Of a stretch of 5,680 nt of DNA, positions 1-5,680 are shown piece after piece. The notes under the pieces are model-generated. The model searched no databases. It saw only the letters and a program-made list of their open reading frames with translations, and was not told the DNA's origin. Source of the stretch: Pseudomonadota bacterium (GTDB taxonomy: Bacteria; Pseudomonadota; Alphaproteobacteria; Acetobacterales; Acetobacteraceae); NCBI GenBank assembly GCA_021815835.1, contig JAKAZN010000155.1, positions 1-5,680 on the forward strand, written 5' to 3'. Both the position numbers and the translations under genes were made by a program. Positions within the stretch are counted from its first letter, which is position 1. Each line of letters begins with the position of its first letter.

Positions 1-94
1 GTGGCCCGCGCCCCGTTCGGCTGGTGAAACGCGGCGCGATCCAGGTGATGTGGTTCGGGAGACGGCGATGGCGGCGGTCCAGCGGGGCGGTCAC
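1..94 (-). CDS. Possible 5' end of a divergent hypothetical gene (partial)
   Basis: On the minus strand a frame opens with GTG at 94-92 and stays open to the window edge, giving 31 codons that begin VTAPLDRRHRRLPNH. About 84% of its third positions are G or C. The in-frame codons between an earlier GTG (112-110) and this one mostly end in A or T, so if the gene is real the start at 94 is the better one. Against it: there is no clear Shine-Dalgarno sequence before the GTG, and the opposite plus-strand frame shares the same third positions and is equally GC-rich. The peptide is basic and I do not recognise a family. If real, it would be divergently transcribed from the methyltransferase across a gap of roughly 170 bases. 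Confidence 0.2.
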   Translation of the reverse strand, partial: MTAPLDRRHRRLPNHITWIAPRFTSRTGRGP

Positions 95-127
95 ACGAGG
101 ATCAGGTGTCACATTGCGGCCAGCCAC

Positions 128-170
128 GGCCGGCCATGACGCCGAGGACGGGCCGCCCCGGCCGGCCGGG
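128..170. repeat. Pair of GGCCGGCC palindromes upstream of the methyltransferase
   Basis: The 8-base palindrome GGCCGGCC occurs at 128-135 and again at 160-167, with start points 32 bases apart. The second copy is the core of a longer perfect palindrome, CCCGGCCGGCCGGG, at 157-170. Both lie about 95-135 bases before the methyltransferase ATG. They could be protein-binding sites or a strong leader-RNA hairpin. In DNA this GC-rich, short G/C palindromes also arise by chance. No T-run follows, so the element does not look like an intrinsic terminator. Confidence 0.4.
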
Positions 171-250
171 CCGGGCGCCGAACGCTCCACCGTCCGGGAT
201 CGTTCCTCCGCCCCGCGAAGCGTGCTTTGCTTCCCGCCGCATCGCATATC

Positions 251-256
251 GGGAGG
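251..256 (+). promoter_or_regulatory. Ribosome binding site of the methyltransferase
   Basis: GGGAGG lies six bases before the ATG at 263. This decides the start. An in-frame TTG at 227 would add twelve residues (LPAASHIGRGA after the initiator) but has no comparable site in front of it, and those residues have no counterpart that I know of in the family. Confidence 0.75.
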
Positions 257-262
257 GGCGCC

Positions 263-1291
263 ATGACCCAGGGCGATCAGACCAGGCCAGCGGACACGGC
301 ATCGGTCACCACCGTCCGGCTGCAGAACATCGCCCAGTCCTACGGCGCCTCCGCCGCCCTGATGGCCGCGGTCGAAGTTGGGCTGTTCACCGCGATCAGC
401 CAGGGCGCCGGAACCTACGACGAGATCGCCGCGGCGCTGAGCATCCATCCGACCAACGCCGAACGGCTGATGGTGATGCTGTGCGCGACCGGGCTGCTGG
501 AGAAGACCGGGGACCGCCACGCGAACGCGCCCGATGTCGAGCGCTTCCTGGTGGCGGGCAAGCCCGGCTACATGGGTCCCTGGATCACCTTCACCAAGCC
601 GCAATGGAATGAATGGGGTCGGCTGGGCGAGCATATCCGCGCCACGGACCTCAAGGTGATGGGCGCGATCGAAACCTTCACGGTGGCCGACGCGCGGCGC
701 TACCACAACGCCACCTACGCGATCGGCATGGGCGCGGGACGCCGCTTCGCGCGGCAGGTGGACCTGCGCGGCCGCGCGCGGATCATGGATATCGGCGGCG
801 GTTCGGGCGCCTATTGCATCGCCGCGGCGAAGGAACACGCGGGGCTGCGCGCCGTGGTGCTCGATCTGCCGGCGGTGTGCGAGGTCGCGCGCGAGTTCAT
901 CGCCGCGAATGGCGTGGCCGACCGGGTGGAGGCGCAAGCGTGCAACTTCGTCCGCGACCCGTTCCCGACCGATTGCGATGTGGCGATCATGGCCTCCAAC
1001 CTGCCGATGTACAGCCGCGAGACGATCGCCGCGGTCATTCGCAAGGCGCATGACGCGCTGCTGGCGGGGGGCGAAATGCATCTGATCGGCGAGACGACCA
1101 ATGATTCGCGGACCGGCCCGTGGGGGCCAGCCTATTGGGGTCTCGGCCAGGCGGTGAATGATTCGCTGGGCCTGGCCCATTCCGAGGCCGACGTGATCGG
1201 CTATTTCCGGGCGGCGGGATTCGCATCCGTGGCGGCGCATGAATTCATCCCCGGCGCGCTCAGCCGGATCACCGGGACCAGGGCCGCGTGA
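263..1291 (+). CDS. SAM-dependent methyltransferase, O-methyltransferase family 2 type
   Basis: The 342-residue product has the two-part build of family 2 O-methyltransferases. Residues about 15-95 form a winged-helix dimerisation domain (SYGASAALMAAVEVGLF, then TYDEIAAALSIHPTNAERLM). From about 140 a Rossmann-like SAM-binding domain follows. SAM motif I is IMDIGGGSGAY at 174-184, and the acidic residue that normally holds the SAM ribose is D201 in VVLDLP. Length is normal for the family and the protein looks cytoplasmic, with no signal peptide or membrane segment. Where relatives have a catalytic His (the LHDW-like motif), this protein reads SNLPMYSRE at 245-253, so that His is replaced by Pro248. 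O-methylation of a small molecule is the default guess, but C-, N- or S-methylation is possible and the substrate cannot be read from the sequence. Its stop overlaps the start of the next gene, which indicates one transcript. The fold assignment is firm; the chemistry is not. Confidence 0.88.
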   Translation: MTQGDQTRPADTASVTTVRLQNIAQSYGASAALMAAVEVGLFTAISQGAGTYDEIAAALSIHPTNAERLMVMLCATGLLEKTGDRHANAPDVERFLVAGKPGYMGPWITFTKPQWNEWGRLGEHIRATDLKVMGAIETFTVADARRYHNATYAIGMGAGRRFARQVDLRGRARIMDIGGGSGAYCIAAAKEHAGLRAVVLDLPAVCEVAREFIAANGVADRVEAQACNFVRDPFPTDCDVAIMASNLPMYSRETIAAVIRKAHDALLAGGEMHLIGETTNDSRTGPWGPAYWGLGQAVNDSLGLAHSEADVIGYFRAAGFASVAAHEFIPGALSRITGTRAA

Positions 1292-2268
1292 CGGATCGCA
1301 GCGCGCCCCCGTTGTTCCACACGGTCATCTGCGACCTGCTGGGCATTCGCTACCCGATCCTGCAAGGCGCGATGCAGGGCGGCGGCGGGGTCGAGCTGGT
1401 CGCGGCGGTGAGCGAGGCCGGCGGGCTCGGCGTGCTGCCGACCTTCGGCGGCACCGATGCGAAGCTGCGAGCCGACATCGCGGCGGTTCGGTCGCGGACC
1501 GGGAAGCGGTTCGGGGTGAACATCATGCCGATGGGCGCCGGGATCGCGGAGCGCTGCGCCGCGACCTGCATCGAACTCGGGGTGCCGATCGTCACCACCG
1601 GGCGGGCCGATCCGGGGGAGAAGCTGGTGCATCGGCTCAAGGCGGCGGGGATCGTGGTGGTTTCGGTGATCCCGACCGTGGACCATGCGCGGCGCATGGA
1701 GGCGGAAGGCGTCGATGCGGTGGTGGCGTCGGGAACCGAGGCCGGGGGGCATGTCGGCACGGTGGCCACCTTGCCGCTCGTGCCGCTGGTGGTGGACGCG
1801 GTGAAGATCCCGGTGCTCGCCGCCGGCGGGATCGGCGATGCGCGCGGGTTTCTGGCGGCCTTCGCGCTGGGCGCGGTGGGGGTGCAGATGGGCACCCGGT
1901 TCATGGCGACCGAGGAGTCCGATCTGAACGCATGGGGGCGGGCGCAATTGCTGGCCATGCGGGAGACGGACACGATCGTCACGCGGGCCATGACCGGGGC
2001 AACGGTGCGGTGCATCCGGACGGCGGAGATCGTGGCCTATGAGGCGGCGCTGGCGCGCGGCGCGGACGCGGCGGAGTTGACCGAGCTGAAGCGGCTGGTG
2101 CGGGGATCGCGCTATGACGGGGACAAGAGCGGGCGACGGCAATCGGCGGCGGGCCAGGTGGCGGGGATGATCCACGAGGTCGTTCCGGTGCGCGTGCTGA
2201 TCGAGGAAATGGTGGCGGAGGCGGCGCGGCTGGCGGCGCGGATGGGCGGGATCGCGCGAGGGGAATAA
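1288..2268 (+). CDS. Nitronate monooxygenase / FabK-like FMN enzyme
   Basis: This 326-residue protein belongs to the 2-nitropropane dioxygenase/nitronate monooxygenase family, FMN-binding TIM barrels that oxidise alkyl nitronates such as the toxin propionate-3-nitronate. Visible family features in order are RYPILQGAMQGGGG near 21-34 and SEAGGLGVL at 42-50 (first strand and phosphate region), SGTEAGGHVG at 148-157, and LAAGGIGDARGFLAAFALGA at 177-196 followed by VGVQMGTRF (198-205), which bind the FMN phosphate. His155 in EAGGH matches the catalytic base of class I nitronate monooxygenases. FabK enoyl-ACP reductases share the EAGGH motif and the length, so the reaction is less certain than the family. 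The GTG start at 1288 overlaps the methyltransferase stop by four bases (GTGA), with only a weak purine-rich stretch before it, which points to translational coupling. No signal peptide is seen. The C-terminal region (about 265-326) is basic and helical, as is usual here. Confidence 0.87.
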   Translation: MTDRSAPPLFHTVICDLLGIRYPILQGAMQGGGGVELVAAVSEAGGLGVLPTFGGTDAKLRADIAAVRSRTGKRFGVNIMPMGAGIAERCAATCIELGVPIVTTGRADPGEKLVHRLKAAGIVVVSVIPTVDHARRMEAEGVDAVVASGTEAGGHVGTVATLPLVPLVVDAVKIPVLAAGGIGDARGFLAAFALGAVGVQMGTRFMATEESDLNAWGRAQLLAMRETDTIVTRAMTGATVRCIRTAEIVAYEAALARGADAAELTELKRLVRGSRYDGDKSGRRQSAAGQVAGMIHEVVPVRVLIEEMVAEAARLAARMGGIARGE

Positions 2269-2274
2269 GCCGCG

Positions 2275-2313
2275 CGCCGACCAGAACGTCGGTGTCGATC
2301 GCCGGCCGCGGCG
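2275..2313. terminator. Possible hairpins in the convergent gap
   Basis: The 45 bases between the nitronate monooxygenase stop and the gcvP stop contain two inverted repeats. The first pairs CGCCGAC (2275-2281) with GTCGGTG (2288-2294) around a six-base loop, with one G-U pair when read as plus-strand RNA. The second pairs CGCCG (2300-2304) with CGGCG (2309-2313) around a four-base loop. Neither is followed by a T-run on either strand, so a standard intrinsic terminator is not shown. They may act as weak or Rho-assisted ends for the two converging transcripts, or protect 3' ends. Confidence 0.3.
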
Positions 2314-5178
2314 CTACTCCGCCGCCTCCATATACGCTTCCACCGGCGCGCAGGTGCAGATCAGATTGCGGTCGCCATAGACGTTGTCCACCCGGCCGAT
2401 CGGCGGCCAGTATTTGCCGCTTGCCACGAAGGGCAACGGGAACGCCGCCTGCTCGCGCGCATAGGGATGGCGCCAGACGCTGGCCATCATTTCGGCCGCG
2501 GTGTGGGGGGCGTTCTTCAGCGGATTGTCGATCCGGTCGAGCTGGCCCGCGGCGATCGCGGCGATCTCGGCGCGAATCGCAATCATCGCCTCGCAGAACC
2601 GGTCGAGTTCTTCCTTCGGCTCGCTCTCGGTGGGTTCCACCATCAGGGTGCCGGGCACGGGGAAGGACATGGTGGGGGCGTGGAAGCCGTAATCGGCGAG
2701 GCGCTTGGCGATGTCCTCCACGCCGATCCCCGCCTCGGCGGCGAAGCCTCGGCAATCGAGGATGCATTCATGCGCGACCATCCCGCCGGGGCCGGTATAG
2801 AGCACGGGGTAGTGCGGGGCCAGCCGGGCGGCGATGTAGTTGGCGTTGAGGATTGCGACCTCGGTGGCGCGCGTGAGCCCGGCTGCGCCCATCATGCGGA
2901 TATAGGCATAGGCGATCGGCAGGATCAGCGGGCTGCCGAATGGCGCGGCGGCGACGGGGCCGATGCCGCTCGCCGGCCCGGCATCCGCGCGCAGCGGATG
3001 GTTCGGCAGGAACGGCGCCAGATGCGCCGCGACGCCGATCGGCCCGACACCGGGGCCGCCGCCGCCATGCGGGATGCAGAAGGTCTTGTGCAGGTTCAGA
3101 TGGCAGACATCGGCGCCGATTGCGGCGGGGCCGGTGAGGCCGACCTGGGCGTTCATGTTGGCCCCGTCCATGTACACCTGCCCGCCGGAATCGTGGACCA
3201 GGGCGCAGATGGCGCGGATTTCGGCCTCGAACACGCCATGCGTGGAGGGATAGGTCACCATCAGCGCGGCGAGGTGGGGTGCGTGCAGCGCGGTCTTGGC
3301 GCGCAGATCGTTGAGATCGACGTTGCCGTCGCGATCGCAGGCCACCACCACCACGCGCAGCCCGGCCATGGCGGCGGAGGCGGGGTTGGTGCCGTGCGCG
3401 CTGGCGGGGATCAGGCAGACATCGCGCGCGGCCTCGCCGCGGGAGGCGTGGTAGGCGCGGATCGCCAGCAGGCCGGAATATTCGCCCTGCGATCCGGCGT
3501 TCGGTTGCAGGGAGATCGCGGGAAAGCCGGTGACGGCGCGCAGGGTGGCCGACAGACGCTCGATCAGCGCGGCATAGCCGGCGGTCTGGTCGGGCGGGGC
3601 GAAGGGGTGGATGTCGGCGAAGCCGGGCCAGGAGATGGGGCGCATCTCGGTTGCGGCGTTGAGCTTCATGGTGCAGGAGCCGAGCGGGATCATGCCGCGA
3701 TCAAGGGCGATGTCCTTGTCGGCGAGATGGCGCAGCCAGCGCAGCATTCCATGCTCGGAACGATGCGCGTGGAAGACGGGCTCGGTCAGGAACGGGGCGG
3801 CGCGATGCAGCGCGGCGGGCAACGCCTCCGGCGCGGCGTCGAGGGGCGCGCCCAGCAGCGCGGCCAGACGGTCCAGTTCGGCAACGGTGACGGTTTCATC
3901 CAGCGCGATGCCGATTCCCGTCGCGTCGATGCGGCGGAGATCGAAGCCCGCGTCGGCGGCCCGCGCGATCAGCGCGTCGGCGTCCGGCACCTCAAGCGCC
4001 AGCGTGTCGAAGAACGCGGCGTGGCGGACGCCGATCCCGGCGCGGCGCGCGGCGTCGGCCAGCATCCGCGCCATCAGATGGGCGCGGGCGGCGATGCGCG
4101 TCAGGCCGTCGGGTCCGTGCCAGACCGCGTAGAACGCGGCGATCACCGCCAGCAGCACCTGCGCGGTGCAGATGTTGGAGGTGGCTTTCTCGCGGCGGAT
4201 ATGCTGCTCGCGGGTTTGCAGCGCGAGGCGTAGCGCCGGCGCGCCGGCGCGGTCCACCGACACGCCCACCAGCCGGCCCGGCATGTGGCGCTTGAACGCG
4301 TCGCGGGTGGCGAAGAATCCGGCGTGGGGGCCGCCGAAGCCCATGGGCACGCCGAAACGCTGCGCGGATCCCACCACGACATCGGCGCCCATCGCGCCCG
4401 GCGGGGTCAGGGCCACCAGCGCCAGCGGGTCGGCGGCGACGATGGCGAGCGCGCCGGCCTGGTGGATCGCGGCGATCTCGGCGCTGAGGTCGCGGACCGC
4501 GCCGGTGGTCCCGGGATAGGACAGGATCGCGGCGAAGGGCGTGGCGGCGATGAGCGCGGCGGGGTCGCCAGGCGCAACCTCCACGATGCGCCACCCCAAG
4601 GGGCGGGCGCGGGTTTCCACCACCGCTCGGGTTTGCGGATGGAGGTCGGCGGCGATGGCAATCGTGTCCGATTTGGTGCGCGCGATGCCGTGCGCCATCG
4701 CGACCGCCTCGGCCGCGGCGGTGGCCTCGTCGAGCAGGGAGGCGTTGGCGATCTCCATCCCCGTGAGATCGCGGATCAGGGTCTGGAAGATCAGCAGCGC
4801 CTCCAGCCGGCCCTGGGAAATCTCCGCCTGGTACGGCGTGTAGGCGGTGTACCAGGCGGGGCTTTCCAGCACGTTGCGGAGAATGACCGAGGGGGTGAGC
4901 GTGCCGTGATAGCCCATGCCGATGAGCGGGCGCCGCGTGCCGTTGCGCGCGGCGAGGTCCGCGAGTTCGGCGAGGATTTCCGCCTCGGTGGCGGGCGGGG
5001 GCAGGTCGAGGGGGCCGGTGGCGCGGATGGCGGGGGGAACCGCGCGGGCGGCAAGGGATTCCAGGCTGTCGGCGCCCAGGGTGCGCAGCATGGCGGCGAT
5101 GTCGGCCTCGCGCGGGGCGATGTGGCGTGGGGCGAAGGCGTCGGCCTCGGCGGCAAGTTGGGCGCGGGCGGTGGTCAC
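2314..5178 (-). CDS. gcvP: Glycine dehydrogenase (decarboxylating), P protein of the glycine cleavage system
   Basis: GcvP uses pyridoxal phosphate to decarboxylate glycine and loads the aminomethyl group onto lipoyl-GcvH. The 954-residue product is the fused form (E. coli type, about 957) and appears full length and unbroken. The N-terminal half begins with the family signature RHIAP (19-23) and MLRTLG, followed by [12 protein letters not shown] (85-96) and [13 protein letters not shown] (114-126). The C-terminal half has [12 protein letters not shown] (497-508), [10 protein letters not shown] (593-602), and the PLP site HLNLHKTF (693-700), in which Lys698 should form the Schiff base, followed by the glycine-rich PHGGGGPG (703-710). 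The start is GTG at 5178, overlapping the gcvH TGA by four bases. The same frame is open further upstream to 5523, but that part lies over gcvH and is Arg/Gly/Pro-rich, so it is not translated protein. It is the last gene of the gcvTHP operon in this window, acts in the cytoplasm, and ends in TAG. Confidence 0.97.
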   Translation of the reverse strand: MTTARAQLAAEADAFAPRHIAPREADIAAMLRTLGADSLESLAARAVPPAIRATGPLDLPPPATEAEILAELADLAARNGTRRPLIGMGYHGTLTPSVILRNVLESPAWYTAYTPYQAEISQGRLEALLIFQTLIRDLTGMEIANASLLDEATAAAEAVAMAHGIARTKSDTIAIAADLHPQTRAVVETRARPLGWRIVEVAPGDPAALIAATPFAAILSYPGTTGAVRDLSAEIAAIHQAGALAIVAADPLALVALTPPGAMGADVVVGSAQRFGVPMGFGGPHAGFFATRDAFKRHMPGRLVGVSVDRAGAPALRLALQTREQHIRREKATSNICTAQVLLAVIAAFYAVWHGPDGLTRIAARAHLMARMLADAARRAGIGVRHAAFFDTLALEVPDADALIARAADAGFDLRRIDATGIGIALDETVTVAELDRLAALLGAPLDAAPEALPAALHRAAPFLTEPVFHAHRSEHGMLRWLRHLADKDIALDRGMIPLGSCTMKLNAATEMRPISWPGFADIHPFAPPDQTAGYAALIERLSATLRAVTGFPAISLQPNAGSQGEYSGLLAIRAYHASRGEAARDVCLIPASAHGTNPASAAMAGLRVVVVACDRDGNVDLNDLRAKTALHAPHLAALMVTYPSTHGVFEAEIRAICALVHDSGGQVYMDGANMNAQVGLTGPAAIGADVCHLNLHKTFCIPHGGGGPGVGPIGVAAHLAPFLPNHPLRADAGPASGIGPVAAAPFGSPLILPIAYAYIRMMGAAGLTRATEVAILNANYIAARLAPHYPVLYTGPGGMVAHECILDCRGFAAEAGIGVEDIAKRLADYGFHAPTMSFPVPGTLMVEPTESEPKEELDRFCEAMIAIRAEIAAIAAGQLDRIDNPLKNAPHTAAEMMASVWRHPYAREQAAFPLPFVASGKYWPPIGRVDNVYGDRNLICTCAPVEAYMEAAE

Positions 5179-5567
5179 GCGCCTTCCTCCTCGAGGAAGG
5201 CGGCGTAGGCGGCCGCGTCCATCAGGGCCTCGACCGCGTCGGGATCGTCGATTTCCAGGCGGAACAACCAGCCCTCGCCTTCGGCGTCGCCGTTGATGAG
5301 GGCGGGTTCGTCCACCACCGCGCCGTTCGTCTCGACCACCTTGCCGGCCAGCGGGGCGAACACGTCGGAGGCGGCCTTGACGCTTTCGACCACGGCGCAG
5401 GCCTCGCCCGCTTCCAGGTCGCGGTCCACCTGCGGCAGTTCGACGAAGACCAGGTCGCCGAGGGCTTCCTGGGCGTGGTCGCTGATGCCGATGGTGGCGA
5501 TGTCGCCGTCGAGGCGGACCCATTCGTGGTCGCGGGAGTAGCGGATATCCGGGGTTTTCGGGGGCAT
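5175..5567 (-). CDS. gcvH: Glycine cleavage system H protein (lipoyl carrier)
   Basis: GcvH is the small soluble shuttle of the glycine cleavage system; its lipoyl lysine carries the aminomethyl group from GcvP to GcvT. The product is 130 residues, the usual length. It opens with the typical [12 protein letters not shown] (8-19) and [20 protein letters not shown] (26-45). The lipoylation motif is [15 protein letters not shown] at 58-72, with Lys64 as the modified residue. The end, WLFRLEI followed by an acidic stretch finishing EEEGA, is also standard. The ATG at 5567 has an AGGAG site eight bases upstream. It sits 21 bases after gcvT and overlaps gcvP by GTGA. Activity needs lipoylation by LipB/LipA or LplA, encoded elsewhere. 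Confidence 0.97.
   Translation of the reverse strand: MPPKTPDIRYSRDHEWVRLDGDIATIGISDHAQEALGDLVFVELPQVDRDLEAGEACAVVESVKAASDVFAPLAGKVVETNGAVVDEPALINGDAEGEGWLFRLEIDDPDAVEALMDAAAYAAFLEEEGA
5185..5190 (-). promoter_or_regulatory. Ribosome binding site of gcvP
   Basis: Read on the minus strand, GGAGGA lies inside the last codons of gcvH, six bases before the GTG at 5178. It supports the GTG as the gcvP start and lets ribosomes that finish gcvH reinitiate at once. Confidence 0.75.
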
Positions 5568-5575
5568 GGCGCGGG

Positions 5576-5580
5576 CTCCT
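5576..5580 (-). promoter_or_regulatory. Ribosome binding site of gcvH
   Basis: On the minus strand AGGAG occurs eight bases before the gcvH ATG, in the 21-base gap after gcvT. The spacing is normal and supports the chosen start. Confidence 0.75.
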
Positions 5581-5588
5581 GGGAGGGA

Positions 5589-5680
5589 TCAGGCGGCGGT
5601 GCGGTGGGGGACGAAGGGCAGGCGGACGATGCGGGCGGGCAAGGCGGCGCCGCGGACGGAGACGGCAAGCTGGGTGCCGT
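5589..5680 (-). CDS. gcvT: Aminomethyltransferase, T protein of the glycine cleavage system (C-terminal end only)
   Basis: Only the last 29 full codons before TGA (5591-5589) are in the window; the rest lies beyond the right edge. The visible peptide starts [10 protein letters not shown] and ends [17 protein letters not shown]. This matches the C-terminal beta-barrel end of alphaproteobacterial GcvT, which typically closes with a PFVPHR motif. GcvT takes the aminomethyl group from GcvH, releases ammonia and makes 5,10-methylenetetrahydrofolate. Position immediately upstream of gcvH on the same strand gives the common gcvT-gcvH-gcvP order and strongly supports the call despite the short length. 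Any glycine riboswitch or operon promoter would lie upstream of gcvT, outside the window. Confidence 0.85.
   Translation of the reverse strand, partial: GTQLAVSVRGAALPARIVRLPFVPHRTAA

Larger units (their letters stand above)
1..262. other. Left-edge region without a confident gene; leader of the methyltransferase unit
   Basis: No reading frame here is recognisable as a protein family. A plus-strand frame is open from the left edge to base 266, overlapping the methyltransferase start. Its product is rich in Arg, Pro and Gly and runs through the palindromic GC block, so it looks like chance openness in GC-rich DNA. Another plus frame ends at TGA 137-139, but its third codon positions are only about 70% G/C, well below the real genes. 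A minus-strand frame open to the left edge is listed separately. The stretch nearest the methyltransferase (about 180-262) presumably carries its promoter. I could not find a convincing -35/-10 pair with normal spacing, nor a sigma-54 -24/-12 site. Confidence 0.5.

Noticed and set aside
221..250. Promoter-like TTGCTT and CATATC, and a sigma-54-like TTGC, before the methyltransferase
   Set aside because: The distance between the two hexamer-like words is about 11 bases, too short for a sigma-70 type promoter. No GG is found at the right distance before TTGC for sigma-54.
227..262. TTG start for the methyltransferase, twelve codons upstream
   Set aside because: There is no good ribosome binding site before the TTG, while ATG 263 has GGGAGG at proper spacing. 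The extra residues match nothing in the family.
1201..2175. A 324-codon minus-strand frame opposite the nitronate monooxygenase
   Set aside because: The product is rich in His, Arg, Pro and Gly and has no family signature. The plus-strand gene has intact FMN-binding motifs.
2467..4233. A 588-codon open frame on the plus strand opposite gcvP
   Set aside because: It lies wholly antisense to a clearly conserved gcvP. The product is a Gly/Ala/Arg/Asp/His-rich string with no recognisable domain, as expected in the mirror frame of a GC-rich gene.
5179..5523. N-terminal extension of the gcvP frame by 115 codons
   Set aside because: This part overlaps gcvH in another frame and is almost all Arg, Gly and Pro. 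GcvP homology begins just after the GTG at 5178, which has its own ribosome binding site.
5222..5668. A 148-codon minus-strand frame spanning gcvH and the gcvT end
   Set aside because: It is a Pro/Ser/Ala-rich shadow in another frame; the real gcvH and gcvT frames explain the same DNA.
1..5680. CRISPR array, tRNA/rRNA genes, insertion sequences or prophage parts
   Set aside because: No regularly spaced repeats, cloverleaf-like or rRNA sequence, transposase motifs or terminal inverted repeats were seen. Composition is even across the window, with no sign of a recent insertion.

Overview
The window is about 70% G+C by eye. Its real reading frames end almost every codon in G or C. The proteins resemble alphaproteobacterial ones, and a member of Acetobacteraceae or a related Rhodospirillales group would fit. 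That placement is an inference from composition and protein style and was not tested by a search.

Layout: bases 1-262 hold no gene I can name. They contain a GC-rich leader with two GGCCGGCC palindromes and possibly the start of a divergent gene running off the left edge. On the plus strand there follows a two-gene unit that overlaps by four bases (GTGA): a SAM-dependent methyltransferase of the O-methyltransferase family 2 type (263-1291) and an FMN-dependent nitronate monooxygenase/FabK-like enzyme (1288-2268). A 45-base convergent gap with two small inverted repeats separates this unit from a minus-strand operon.

The minus-strand operon is the glycine cleavage system, read right to left as gcvT (only the last 29 codons are in the window), gcvH (5175-5567) and gcvP (2314-5178, the fused 954-residue form). 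GcvP decarboxylates glycine with PLP and passes the aminomethyl group to the lipoyl arm of GcvH. GcvT then moves the one-carbon unit to tetrahydrofolate and releases ammonia. The lipoamide dehydrogenase (L protein) is not in the window. gcvH and gcvP also overlap by GTGA and are probably translationally coupled.

I see no mobile element, CRISPR array, tRNA, rRNA or clearly new system. The least ordinary part is the methyltransferase-nitronate monooxygenase pair: its substrate is unknown, and the methyltransferase lacks the usual catalytic histidine of its family.
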